Assembly: GCA_009746045.1 (NCBI GenBank) | Contig: RPFO01000231.1 | Coordinates: forward strand, 415,388 to 479,387 | Reading direction: 5' to 3' | Length of the DNA: 64,000 bases | Origin: Mesostigma viride | Taxonomy: Eukaryota; Streptophyta; Mesostigmatophyceae; Mesostigmatales; Mesostigmataceae | Shown: one piece after another, positions 45,762 through 57,400 of the stretch | How positions within the stretch are numbered: position 1 is the first letter of the stretch | Layout: each line of letters starts with the position of its first letter | The notes under the pieces: model-generated | What the model saw: the letters and a program-made list of their open reading frames with translations, nothing else | Database searches by the model: none | Told to the model about the DNA's origin: nothing | Program-made: the position numbers and the translations under genes

Positions 45762-45976
45762 ATTTATTGCTCCAACCCCACACCTAACTTGTTCCGGAGC
45801 TGTTCGAAGCGAAGAGCAATGGAAGGGATCGGACCCGAGCCAGATTTGAGTGCGGAACATGATGGCTGGCCTACCTCACTCCGAACATTAAGGTGGACCC
45901 GGGTTCGAATCCTGTCAGTGCTATTCGCTTCGAACAGTTCCGGAACGATTTTTTTTGTGGGGGTGGAGCAATAAAT
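45762..45976. mobile_element. MITE-like hairpin with tRNA B-box motif, 215 bp
   Basis: The arms at 45762-45818 and 45919-45976 are inverted copies (ATTTATTGCTCCAACCCCAC; GTTCCGGAGCTGTTCGAAGC against GCTTCGAACAGTTCCGGAAC). The loop contains GGGTTCGAATCC at 45901, a B-box-like sequence. No duplication was identified with confidence. Confidence 0.65.
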
Positions 45977-46263
45977 TCTCGACATGCAGAAACAAATGTC
46001 GAATAGATTGTGCAAAAAAATATCGAAATCCTTATCATTATTTAAATATACAGCATAAAATTATGTTGCAGTAAAAAATAACTGTTAATTGAAGGCCGCA
46101 AAAAATTATCAACTACCCTTAAACTTGACCACAGAAAGATCTCGAAAAATATATACAATATATGCGGCCACCTTTTTACACCCTACTGAAGCCCCACTCT
46201 AAAGATATAATACGAGCCGAAACTAGGGCGTCGTCTACCCGCAGCGAGACCCCAATTTCTTGT

Positions 46264-49200
46264 TTAAGTCGGTGCCGGCCCCTCCGGGGCTTCATCCTTG
46301 ATCACCAGCGCAGTAAGCCACTTGTCGAGCTCCTTGCTCATCCTGATGTCGGCACACATTCCGTCGCTGCGCACGCGTGCTTCTAGCCGGAGAGCCGGAG
46401 CGACGCAGAGATAGCAATTCACAAGCTCGGGCTGGCGTGACGGTGGCCAATCCTCAACGTTGAGCGTGAAATGCAGGGGGTCATGCTTATCCCGCTTCCA
46501 AATCCGAACGGGAAGAATGCCGTTCCCGGCGAGGAACAGCTCCTTCTCCCGTCCGTTCCGGCCCTCGACCCACCTCTCGAAGTTCTCGTCTAACACGATC
46601 GGCCCGGCTTCGCTTACAACCTCAGCCAACCAGAACGGGTGGATGGGATCGTGATCCGTGTCCTTGTCCGATGGAACTGCCACATAGTCGTGGAGTCTCA
46701 TCTGCCGGCCCATCGCCTCCCGCTTGTCCTTCAGCTGCTCCCCCCGCGTCACCATGCGAACCGGAGGGTTGGGCTGGCTCGGTGGCAGCAAACGGACAGT
46801 TTTCATCGAGCTTCCTGCATCATTGAACTCGATGATAAACGACCACTCGCTTAGACATCCCTCAAACCGCCCAGCCAAACAGGGCGGACAGTAGCAGGAA
46901 TAGCGCCTAATCATCAAAAGGCCAGGGTCGGACTTGTCCAGTCGCCACCAATGCGCCTTCTTGATGCCAGGCACCTCCTCAACCTCCGCGCGTCGGCCGG
47001 ACTCGACGTCCTGTCATCAAATAGTTAGGACAAAAAGAATACCGTTCAAATTAGCAAAATTGACCAAAAACCAATAAAACAGGGTATAGCTGCAGAGAGA
47101 CCCCTTAAAAAAAAAATTAACGACAAGACATCAAGTGATCAAAATTCGACACAGGGTATAGCTGCAGAGAGACCCCATTCGAATCATAATAACAACGTAC
47201 GACAAGATATCAAGTGATCGAAATTCGACACAGGGTATAGCTGCAGAGAGACCCCATTCGAATCATAATAACAACGTACGACAAGATATCAAGTGATCGA
47301 AATTCGACACAGGGTATAGCTGCAGAGAGACCCCTTCATACCGAAAGAACAAGCGAAATTTCATACCTAAAAGAAAAGCAACCCATGGACAGTATATAGG
47401 GTCTCTCTGCAGAGATACCTTTATTGGGTTTGAATTTTTATAGAACAGCGGCAGTTGACGTCTTAAAACCTGAAATAACACAAAATTCCGTACCGGGGGT
47501 AAAAGGAAGAAGTGGCGAGTGACGTTCTCGGCCCGCGCGCGGGCCGACTCCCTGCTCGATGTCTTGCCGCCCTGCCAGTTCTGGTTCAAGTAGGCGACTA
47601 GCTGGTGGGTCTCAAGTATGTGCTGGTTTTCGGGAATCCTCTGCATTTCCCTCAAGACGCACTTGCACTTCGCTCCTTGACCATCCACCTCCCCCTTCCC
47701 ATGCTGCTCCCCCATGTAGTGGAACTCAAAGGCCTGCAGGTCGGGATCCCCCATGAGCAGACCGTTAATCTGGTTAATCACGTACCTGGACTTAAACTGC
47801 ACCGCGCAGTTGTCCGAGCACATGTACAGGTTTCGCACCTCTACCCCTACTTCTACCCGCAGGGTTTCCAGAATCTTGCGAAGAGCGTATACGAGTGCGC
47901 GCTCGCCCCGCTTGATACTGGAATCCCCCAGGAAAAAGAAGACGCGCTTTTCCAGCTCGCCGTTGAGCCGATAACGCACGATCATGGGCATCAGGATGTG
48001 GCTGCGCTTGTGGAAGTACTGCGACTGCAGTTGGACGTAGCTGCTGTTCTCGTAGTTCTCGGCCCAGTCGCCGTGCACGAGCACGTCCCCCTCTCTCAGA
48101 TTCTTCTCCCGATCCTTGATTGTATCCGCCTGCGACCAGGCCGTAAAGCAGTGCACGGTGAACTTGTCCCACCTCTTAAGAATCTCGTCCCGCAGCTCAG
48201 CTGGGGTGGACCTCATTTGGACTTGCTCGGGCCGCTTCACCTTCTTCGCCGCCCTGCCATCGGTCTCGCCCTGTTTCGCAAAGGTCCGCAGACAGTTTCG
48301 ATTTGCAATAAAATCGCATTTCGATCAGATAACTGCAACTCACAAAGGGTCTCGCTGCAGCTATAGGTCACAAAAAAAAAAGTCAACAACATTTAACGGA
48401 GAAATAAATCGAAACCTACTCACCCTCACCCCTCGGGTCACAGTCTGCTCCACCATCTCGAACTTGAACCAATTCAGAATCTCCGTGGAATTCTTGTCCC
48501 GATCACACTGCACCCAGTTATTATGGATGCCGCATGATTCCTCAGGACAGAACCCCTCCACACACGCCATCTTCAGTATGCGGTGAACCCTCTCCGTCCT
48601 CGGCACCCCATCTTCGTCCTCCACCAGCCTCTCAGAAATGTCGAGGTCTTCCAGGTCCCGTCCCCGCCATTCATCTTCCCCCTCCCCCTCTTCCATCCCC
48701 CCGCCCATTCCGCCCCCTTCACGCAGCCCGTTATCCCTGCCGTCAGTCTCGGCGGACACCGGGCAGTGAAAGTGCTTGATCCAGTCCGTCGAGTGAATGG
48801 CTTTCCACATTCCGCAAGTACCGTCCGGCTGTCTGTACTTGGAGCATCCCGCACACTCCGCGCCACACTTGCAGTTCTTGCCGTGGTTCGCATTGCAGTG
48901 CTTGGTCCACGCCCCCATGGCCGACTGCATGGTGACGTGCTTCTCACACGCGCACAGGTTCCTCTCCTTCCACTTGCCCTTGATGCAATCGGGCGCGTAT
49001 TTGCAGAAGGTCGTGTAGCCCACGTGAATGCCCACGTCCTTATCATACTGGTCACTCCTTTTGTTCCAGTACGCATGCTTTTCGAGAAAGTGATTGTACA
49101 TGTCCTCCTTGGAGGTCATGTAATAGCGCGCTCCCTCAACGGCGACGAGCACCCCGCGATTGCCATGACCCTCCCTGCTGTAAGTGCGCTTGACATCCTT

Positions 49201-50345
49201 CATCTGGGAGGAGGCGCGCGACTCATCATCGTGCATCCACGCGTCCACTATCGCGTCAATCACGAATTGCGGCAAAGGGCGCCCCTTGCGAGCCTGCGCG
49301 TGTCTGAGGTAGTCCAACTTCTGCTGCCTTCGTATCGCGCGAATTCCGCGAATCTTCTTGGCGTCCATCCCCGTCAGGTTCTCCAACTCCGCGGCCGAAA
49401 ACTCCTTCTCCAAGTCGTCACCACAGTAAAGCGTGGACATCAGCACCATCCTGACGTCTCTGTCTGCGTCGCTTTTGGTCAGACCATCAAAAAAGCCGTT
49501 AATCCGAGCCACCCAGAACCTGTTCAGTTCTGCCATCCGCTCCTGATTGTAAAGCTTTTTCGCCTCCTCATGATACTTCCCGTGACCTAGTTCAGCGGCC
49601 CTAGAGTTAAAGCCAGCAATCATCTGGTCGAAAGCCGGCCCCCGCCCCTCGGGTTTTGTCATCGCCTGAGCCGCTTCAAACGCCTGGTCAGCGAAATATT
49701 CCCCAATAACCCTCTTTGATTTCGAGTATTCTCCCGGCCGCTTGACTTCCTTGGCTTCAGGCTGCGCTGGATTCTGGTTCTCATCTCCGAAAACCCTTTT
49801 TGCGCCAGTTGACTGCTTCGTCCCGGTGTTCAACTTAATTGCACTGAATCCTGGACGACCGGACGCAAGGGCGAAAACTCCCACCCGTTCGCGTGCTGCA
49901 TGCCATGACGACCGGCACAACGAAATCCATGCAAATCGAGTATCGTTGGGAAAAGCGACAATTACAGACAAAGTTCGAAAGTGTATCATTTTTTACCACG
50001 ATTGGGGTCTAGCTGCAGCTAGACCCTTAGAGGGGCTTTTTCCGTTAGACGAAAAGATTACCTGATGTGGTGAACTTAGCATACCCCGACCAAGATTGGG
50101 GTCTCGCTGCAGCTAGACCCTTCATTGCGGCGTGCGATTGTTAAATCACAGACTTCTGATTCATTAATTTTATAGCAACCATAAAGAGGGTCTAGCTGCA
50201 GCGAGACCCTTGAATTTAAGCTATTGCTTGTGGTTATAAATGGTCTAGCTGCAGAGAGACCCCAATAAGGACGAAAAGATTTCAGGTTTTCCTCACCTTC
50301 GCGGCTCATTCTCTTATTAGTTCTCCCAGAACACTCAGATACCTG
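46264..50345 (-). CDS. DDE-type transposase of the giant element (4 exons)
   Basis: Exons: ~50345-50297, 49850-48424, 48270-47494, 47010-46264, giving ~1,000 residues. Exon 1 is VSECSGRTNKRMSRE; the split codon joins to GFSAIKLNTG. Exon 2 has GEYFADQAFEAAQAM, an HTH-like middle (MDAKKIRGIRAIRRQQKLDY) and a Cys/His block (FCKYAPDCIKGKWKE, LCACEKH, CKCGAECAGCSKY). Exon 3 holds the likely catalytic core: VLVHGDWAENYENSSYVQLQ (first Asp), LYMCSDNCAVQFKSRY (second Asp) and FHYMGEQHGKGEVDGQGAKC (Glu in HGKGExDG). Exon 4 has RRYSCYCPPCLAGRFEGC and HPFWLAEVVSEAGPIVL, an SH3/BAH-like look. The same D-ENY, SDxxxxQ(F/Y)K and HGKGxxDG order is in widespread, mostly unnamed eukaryotic DDE transposases; I link it tentatively to Sola. 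The exons carry no frame breaks and look functional. Confidence 0.75.
47110..47335. repeat. ~79-bp tandem repeat in transposase intron 3
   Basis: Three units of ACAAGATATCAAGTGATCGA, AATTCGACACAGGGTATAGC and the palindrome remnant, separated by TTCGAATCATAATAACAACG. Each unit carries one decayed palindrome copy. Confidence 0.85.
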
Positions 50346-50349
50346 CATG

Positions 50350-51770
50350 GCGAGAATAACAAAAATAACACAGTAGCATTGATAAAATTGTTTATCAGAA
50401 AATATATATACTAATTACAGTATATTTTGCAAAAGATTTTATAATATATTGTGAATAGCATGGTTAAATTCCACATACTTTAATAATATGGTATGTTAAA
50501 GTATATAGAATCATTATTTAGTAAATCATTTACAAGAAAAAGTGGTATAGACTATTATTATTATATAGTTCGGCAATCTATGATAGTAAGACATACCGGA
50601 TGTCAGGTTTATCAGCGGCCTCCAGGGCTATAGCGTCTCGCTGCAGCGTGACCGTTTGGTGCTATGACTGATTTCAGTAGATGTGCAGAAAAAAATTTAT
50701 TTCCATGACCACACCAGGAATCGAACCCAGAACCTCATTGTACATTTCTGCATGGTAACGATGTCAGCCAAACATCCGAATGTTCCCAGGTAAATGGGCT
50801 GGAGGTCGTCTCTTTTTATACCTGCGGCCACAAGCACGGGTGACGGCATATTGGATGTCGTCCAATCCGCTAGCTTGGTTCCAAAAGATGGGATCGAGCT
50901 TTTGCACCAGCGCCGCGCTTCCAGTTTTCAGTTCCGTGGGGAGGAACGAGGATGCCACGTTTCCAATTTTTTCAATACCGTTCAGCCCTGTGACGCCGCG
51001 TCCGGTTTGCGAATTGCGACCGTCCCATCGCCCATCGAAAAAGAAGCGCAGCCGCAGAGAGACCCCATAGCTAATAGTAACCAGCTGCAACCGTTTGCAT
51101 GCTACCTGCTTTTTTACAACATCGCTTTGCTACCTGTGCATAACGAAAGGAAATCGGTCTTCAAGCAATTAAGGCAATCGGTCTTCATTTTCCCGCATAA
51201 AGAAAAAAGGTGAGCTTTTGCCGCATCGTGGATGGTAGGCTGACAAAGTTTGTTCTATCAAAAACGGCAACTAAACAGCGCATGCACGCCGACGACACAG
51301 TTAGCCAGCTGGGCGAAGACATGTCCTTGCTGCCATCGCAAGAAACTCTATGTTGCAGCAAGAGTGATAAAAATGTCTGGCTTCCTTCTTTTCGTTGCTA
51401 GCTAAACCCTGCAGACATCTCGGTAGAGTCAGCTAAGCCGATCCTAATCCACATCTGGCATCCATCCCTTTAGTCTAGTTGCCATGGAGCGTTTCTTGGT
51501 CTCGCACATGTCGATCATGGTGGTGCTAGGCTTTCACTTGGGTCACCCTTTCCATGTTTGCTATGCCTTTGGTCTGGTTAGGTTATAGGTGTAGATGTGC
51601 ACATACTGCATTTGCTGCGTTTCTAATCGGTGCTCCTGTTTGATGCTTTTTTTCCCCTTCATATCGTTTCGACGTTTGCATGCTACCTGCCGGATTATAA
51701 CATCGGACGTTGCTACCTACCTGCATAACGATAGTTTGCAAGAAATCTTCATTTTGCCGAAACACAAAAA
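50350..51770. other. Region upstream of the transposase gene
   Basis: AT-rich at 50370-50620. A decayed palindrome lies at 50630 and another at 51048. Two ~110-codon frames overlap at 50764-51090 on opposite strands, with no way to choose. The phrase ending CGAAACACAAAAAAAGGTGATC (~51755) resembles TAAAGAAAAAAGGTGAGC at ~51199 with shared flanks (GCATGCTACCTGC; GCCGCA..CGTGGATGGTAGGCTGAC), so ~51060-51250 and ~51670-51830 are related copies. Confidence 0.5.
50699..50771 (-). other. tRNA-like sequence
   Basis: On - it reads TTTGGCTGACATCGTTACC ... GGTTCTGGGTTCGATTCCTG, with a B-box and a 5-bp T stem but no pairing acceptor stem. Probably a SINE or tRNA pseudogene, not a functional tRNA. Confidence 0.4.
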
Positions 51771-51814
51771 AAGGTGATCTTTTGCCGCAACGTGGATGGT
51801 AGGCTGACTAAAAT

Positions 51815-52945
51815 TGTGCTGCTACGTATCAATACATGTGGGGGGTGCTGCTACGTATCAATACATGTGGGGGGGTGCTGCTACGTATCAATACACGTGG
51901 GGGGGTGCTGCTACGTATCAATACATGTGGGGGGGTGCTGCTACGTATCAATACATGTGGGGGGGTGCTGCTACGTATCAATACATGTGGGGGGGGTGCT
52001 ACGTATCAATACATGTGGGGGGGTGCTGCTACGTATCAATACATGTGGGGGGGGATGCTACGTATCAATACATGTGGGGGGTGCTGCTACGTATCAATAC
52101 ATGTGGGGGGGTGCTGCTACGTATCAATACATGTGGGGGGGTGCTACGTATCAATACATGTGGGGGGGTGCTGCTACGTATCAATACATGTGGGGGGGTG
52201 CTGCTACGTATCAATACATGTGGGGGGTGCTGCTACGTATCAATACATGTGGGGGGGCTGCTACGTATCAATACATGTGGGGGGTGCTGCTACGTATCAA
52301 TACATGTGGGGGGTGCTGCTACGTATCAATACATGTGGGGGGGTGCTGCTACGTATCAATACATGTGGGGGGGTGCTGCTACGTATCAATACATGTGGGG
52401 GGTGCTGCTACGTATCAATACATGTGGGGGGGTGCTGCTACGTATCAATACATGTGGGGGGTGCTGCTACGTATCAATACATGTGGGGGGGTGCTGCTAC
52501 GTATCAATACATGTGGGGGGGGTGCTACGTATCAATACATGTGGGGGGGTGCTGCTACGTATCAATACATGTGGGGGGGTGCTACGTATCAATACATGTG
52601 GGGGGGTGCTGCTACGTATCAATACATGTGGGGGGGTGCTGCTACGTATCAATACATGTGGGGGGGTGCTGCTACGTATCAATACACGTGGGGGGGTGCT
52701 GCTACGTATCAATACATGTGGGGGGGTGCTGCTACGTATCAATACATGTGGGGGGGTGCTGCTACGTATCAATACATGTGGGGGGGGATGCTACGTATTA
52801 ATACATGTGGGGGGTGATGCTACGTATCAATACATGTGGGGGGGGATGCTACGTATTAATACATGTGGGGGGGTGATGCTACGTATCAATACATGTGGGG
52901 GGGGATGCTACGTATCAATACATGTGGGGGGTGATGCTACGTATC
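51815..52945 (+). repeat. Minisatellite array A (TGCTGCTACGTATCAATACATGTGGGGGG)
   Basis: About 38 units of 26-30 bp, highly homogeneous: GCTGCTACGTATCAATACAT then GTGGGGGGG. Variation is mainly in G-run length (6-8) and one or two GCT. The last units change to GATGCTACGTATTAATACAT. Very long frames in all three forward frames (up to 390 codons) are repeat artefacts. Confidence 0.95.
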
Positions 52946-53905
52946 ATTTATTTATTCATGCCATCACCCCCACATTTAATGATTAATGCCAGCACCCCCC
53001 AACATTCATTTATTCATGCCATCACACCCCCACATTCTTTTATTCATGGCAGCACCCCCCCACATTTATTTATTCATGCCATCACCCCCCACATTTAATG
53101 ATTAATGCCAGCACCCCCCAACATTCATTTATTCATGCCATCACACCCCCACATTCTTTTATTCATGGCAGCACCCCCCACATTTATTTATTCATGCCAT
53201 CACCCCCCACATTTAATATTAATGCCAGCACCCCCCAACATTCATTTATTCATGCCATCACACCCCCACATTCTTTTATTCATGGCAGCACCCCCCACAT
53301 TTATTTATTCATGCCATCACCCCCCCACATTTAATTATTAATGCCAGCACCCCCCAACATTCATTTATTCATGCCATCACACCCCCACATTCTTTTATTC
53401 ATGGCAGCACCCCCCACATTTATTTATTCATGCCATCACCCCCCACATTTAATTATTAATGCCAGCACCCCCCAACATTCATTTATTCATGCCATCACAC
53501 CCCCACATTCTTTTATTCATGGCAGCACCCCCCCACATTTATTTATTCATGCCATCACCCCCCACATTTAATTATTAATGCCAGCACCCCCCAACATTCA
53601 TTTATTCATGCCATCACACCCCCACATTCTTTTATTCATGGCAGCACCCCCCCACATTTATTTATTCATGCCATCACCCCCCACATTTAATTATTAATGC
53701 CAGCACCCCCCAACATTCATTTATTCATGCCATCACACCCCCACATTCTTTTATTCATGGCAGCACCCCCCCACATTTATTTATTCATGCCATCCCCCCC
53801 ACATTTAATTATTAATGCCAGCACCCCCCCACATGCATTTATACATAGCATCCCCCCCCACATGTATTTATACGTAGCTTCCCCCCCCACATGTATTTAT
53901 ACGTG
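52946..53905 (-). repeat. Minisatellite array B, inverted relative of array A
   Basis: About 32 units of ~29 bp arranged as seven to eight higher-order repeats of ~119 bp (CCAGCACCCCCCAACATTCA recurs every ~119 bp from 52986). Read on the - strand the units follow array A: CCCCCCACATTTATTTATTC against the complement CCCCCCACATGTATTGATAC. The last three units (CCCCACATGTATTTATACGT AGC) are nearly array A reversed. Confidence 0.9.
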
Positions 53906-53955
53906 GTCGTAAGGGTCTCGCTGCGGGTAGACCCTCGGAATTTTGTTTTTGTATT

Positions 53956-54310
53956 GACGTAAGGGTCTCGCTGCAGCGAGACCCCAAGGAATGTCAATTT
54001 TTCATGTTTTCATGATGGGGGGTCTTTCTTTTCTCACCCTTAAAATGATTTGTTTTTGTATCGGTGTTAGGGTCTCGCTGCAGCGAGACCCCTACGAATG
54101 TCGACTTTTAATGTTTGCAAGATGGGAGGGGGCTTTCTTCGCTCACCCTAAAAATTATTTGTTTTTGTTTGACGTTAGGGTCTCGCTGCAGCGAGACCCC
54201 AAGGAATGTATACTTTTTTATGTTTGCATGATGGGAGGTTGCTTGTTTTCGCTCACCCTAAAAATGATTTGTTTTTGCTTGAAGTGAGGGTCTCGCTGCA
54301 GCGAGACGCC
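53956..54310 (+). repeat. ~110-bp tandem repeats each headed by a palindrome
   Basis: Three to four units consisting of palindrome, AAGGAATGT, (A/T)CTTTTTATGTTTGCATGATG, GGAGG, CTCACCCTAAAAATGATTTG and TTTTTG. The palindrome is perfect in the first three units. Confidence 0.9.
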
Positions 54311-54453
54311 AAAGTTTTGCATTAAACTAAATGTCCCTTTTAGAATCCACGAAAGGGTCTAGCTGCAGCGAGACCCTCCCCATCGTTTTTCTGCCGGCGA
54401 TTCAGATTCTGAATGACATTTGTGAAACTTGCTTTTTTGATATTGTTCTGCAG

Positions 54454-57400
54454 ATGTCGTCCTCCTATTCCGATTCTGTCAAGGCCACTCCCGTTTCACC
54501 CAAGATGACGTCGAACACCTCGCCGGACCGAACGGCAACGGAGGCGTTTCCTCCGTTGCAGTTCGGTCCCGTAAATGCTCTTGCGAGGTCCCCCCCACCG
54601 AGTCCCCTCGCCCTCCAAGTCCAACTTGCCCCCCAGCGAGTTGGACAGAATTATACCCCCCAACTCTCTCGCTGCTGCGTCTCGCGCTCCGTCCCGCTCT
54701 CCGCCCCGTAAGTCTCCATCGCCGCCCCCCAAGTCGGCCGGAGCTACTGCGTCCCGCTCGCCGCCCCGCAAGTCCCCCAAGTCCCCCGCAACTGCGACCC
54801 GTTCGCCGAACCGCAAGTCCCCCTCTCCGCCCAAAGTTCCCCCCGCTACCGCGTCCCGCTCTCCTTCTCGCAAGTCCCCCTCGCCGTCAACCAAGAACCC
54901 CGCAACTGCGTCCCGCTCGCCGTCCCGCTCTCCTTCCCCCAAGTCCCGCTCGCCGCCACCCAAGTCCCCCGCTTCTGCGTCCCGCTCGCCGTCCCCCAAG
55001 CATTCCAGTTCTAAGCGTAAGCCTGCGGCCGAGTGGGTAGAGGAAGACGACCGCACCAAAGAGCTCAGGAAGCTGAGGAAGTCTATCAGTGAGCTTGTTG
55101 AGGAGGACGAGCGCGATCAGACTAACGGGAGGCCTGAAGACCCGGAATCGCCGGTTCGGGAGTCGCGTCAGAAGCGGTTGTCCGATTTGTTAGCAATGGC
55201 CGCAAGCTTTGCTGACGAATACGCGGCTCTCGACAAGAAGGACAAGGAGAAGGAGAAGGCGGAGAGGGAGGCCATCGAGAAGGCGGAGAGGGAGAGGGTG
55301 GAGAGGGAGGAGAAGGAGAGGCTGGAGAAGGCGGAGAGGGAGGAGGAGGAGAGGGAGTACAAGGAGAAAAAGGCTGCCCAGGAGAAGGAGCACAGGATCC
55401 TGGTGGCGAAGCAGAAGGAGGAGGCGAAGAAGAAGACGGAGGCGGCAGCGAAGGAATTCTTGCGGAGGAGGCCGCTCTTTTTTTGCAGATGCGACAGGAG
55501 AGGATGAAGGCGGAAGAGGCCGCGAGGAAGATGGAGGAGGAGGCTGCGAGGAAGGAGGAGGAGGCTGCGAAGGCAGTTGAGGGGGAGAAGGACGAGAACG
55601 GGAGCCCACCCCTTCTTCACGAAGGATTTTCAGTCGATTATCAGGTATGTTTATTAATGTGAGACGTACATTTTTCAGATGGCTTGAACGGCGTGTGTGT
55701 ATCGTAGAAAGGGTGGGATTTTATGTCATACATTGATCGTAAGGGTCTAGCTGCGGAGAGACGTTGACCTAGGAGTTAAGGTTGTTGACGACGACGATGT
55801 GTGGCCTTTTTTTTACTCTTGTTGTCTGCAGCCCTCCACGGTGGCCATTCTGAAACAGTACCTGGCTCAGGCTGAGTCTGAGTCTGGGGTGAGTCGTAAA
55901 GCCGAAAAGGGCTTGAGAGGCTTGATCCGCTTTCTTTCGGCCGAGATAGCGTTTGCAGAGAAGTCCGGTGTCGTCGTGGACCGTCCGGAGTCGGCACACA
56001 TAATTTGGAAGAACGACCGCTGGGCCGCTTGCATTGTTCGAAGCCACACAGCGAGCCATTCATGGGAAGAGGGTCGTTGGTGACGACATGTATGAGGTTT
56101 TGAAGATCGCGCAGTCGTGCATCCTTAATCTGAAGGAGGATGTCGGACGTTACTTTCCCCGTCGTGCTTTAATATGGTCGACGCTCTTTGATGAGGTTGA
56201 AAAGTTCGAGGTCCACATTGGCTTCACATGCATCGAGGCTTCCTATATGGAAACCTTGAAAACCACTGCGTTGCATCAGCTCTTTAAACTCATGACTGGA
56301 GATATGAGAGCGGATTCGAGGGCTTCACTGTCGGAAGATGAAGTGTTTGATATTGTCAGGCAAGGATTTGTTGACACGTCCAACAGTGACTTTATCGTAA
56401 TTGTGCCGGGAAGAATGAATGACGTAGGAGGATTGGAGGAGCGCGCACATGAAGTGATCGCGCATTTGGACATGGCAAGAGACCACTTACTGCAATCTTT
56501 TGTTAAGTGGCGGACTGACTTTCTTGTCAGCCCGGACGCCAGCCTTTCGCGGGAAGCGGTCGCTTTCTTTTTGGATTGGGCTGGACAGGTGATCCAAAGT
56601 TTCCGGCACCGGGAGGACTTCCATGTTATTCAGACATATAAGCCATACCGGGAATCGTCCAGGAATGGTTGGATCAAATCTCGTTGGTTGATTGTCTCCA
56701 GAGTATCCGAACCAAGACAGACACGGAGTGGTCTGATTTAGAGGCGGGAGGCCATTGGCAGTCCCTCGAGTTGTTCTTCGAGGCGGAATTGAGGCGGCAA
56801 CTGGAAAAGGAGAGAGCCCATCAAGTGCCGATATGGCCTTTGGGGAAGATTTTGAGGAGGTGGAAGTTCTACGTTTCGGTACGTTAACTTGCCGATATCG
56901 TTTATCGATTTGGGTTGTTTCCATTCCCTGAATAGGGCTCTATATGCTGACCAACCTTCATGGTTTGTCCTGTCATATCATGCAGGGGGGCTCCATGCCA
57001 GGGGACGTATCGGAGGATTTACCTAATTTGTCAGACTTGGTTGATAAGGTGGGTGCTTGTCCGTCGAGTTTCCACGAGCATCTTACATGGGGTCTAGCTG
57101 CAGGTAGACCCTCACCCTTTTATTGAGACTGACATGTTCGGCTAATTTCAACGGTGCCCCCAACCAATCTGTTGTCTTTTTTCAGGGGGCGGCTGCGGCG
57201 ATGGCTGTTGACAGTGCTGGTATTTGGTCTGGACTCGAGATGGAAATGGTAAGCATTAAACGATATCCGGATGTCTGCATTTCGCCTGAAGTTTTAGTGA
57301 GCGCATTATGCGAAATATACAAATATCGACTAATTTTGATTTCCAATGAGCTGTCGTATTCGGTGTTGACAGGCGGGGGGTTTGGCCTCAGCAGGCGCTG

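Noticed and set aside
50699-50771. Functional tRNA gene (-)
   Set aside because: B-box and T stem exist, but the acceptor stem does not pair and the anticodon arm is not formed.
50764-51213. ORFs on both strands at the same place
   Set aside because: Neither strand shows recognisable motifs or splice support, so I could not choose one.
51774-52986. Very long + strand ORFs (up to 390 codons) with CYVSIHVGG / LLRINTCGG repeats
   Set aside because: They are translations of the 29-bp minisatellite; all three frames stay open because the unit lacks stops.
51815-53905. Possible CRISPR array
   Set aside because: Units are contiguous, without unique spacers, and the context is eukaryotic transposon DNA.
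54575-55000. SR splicing factor
   Set aside because: SRSP/RKSP repeats are present, but there is no RRM domain; the repeats are part of the long cargo gene's N-terminus.
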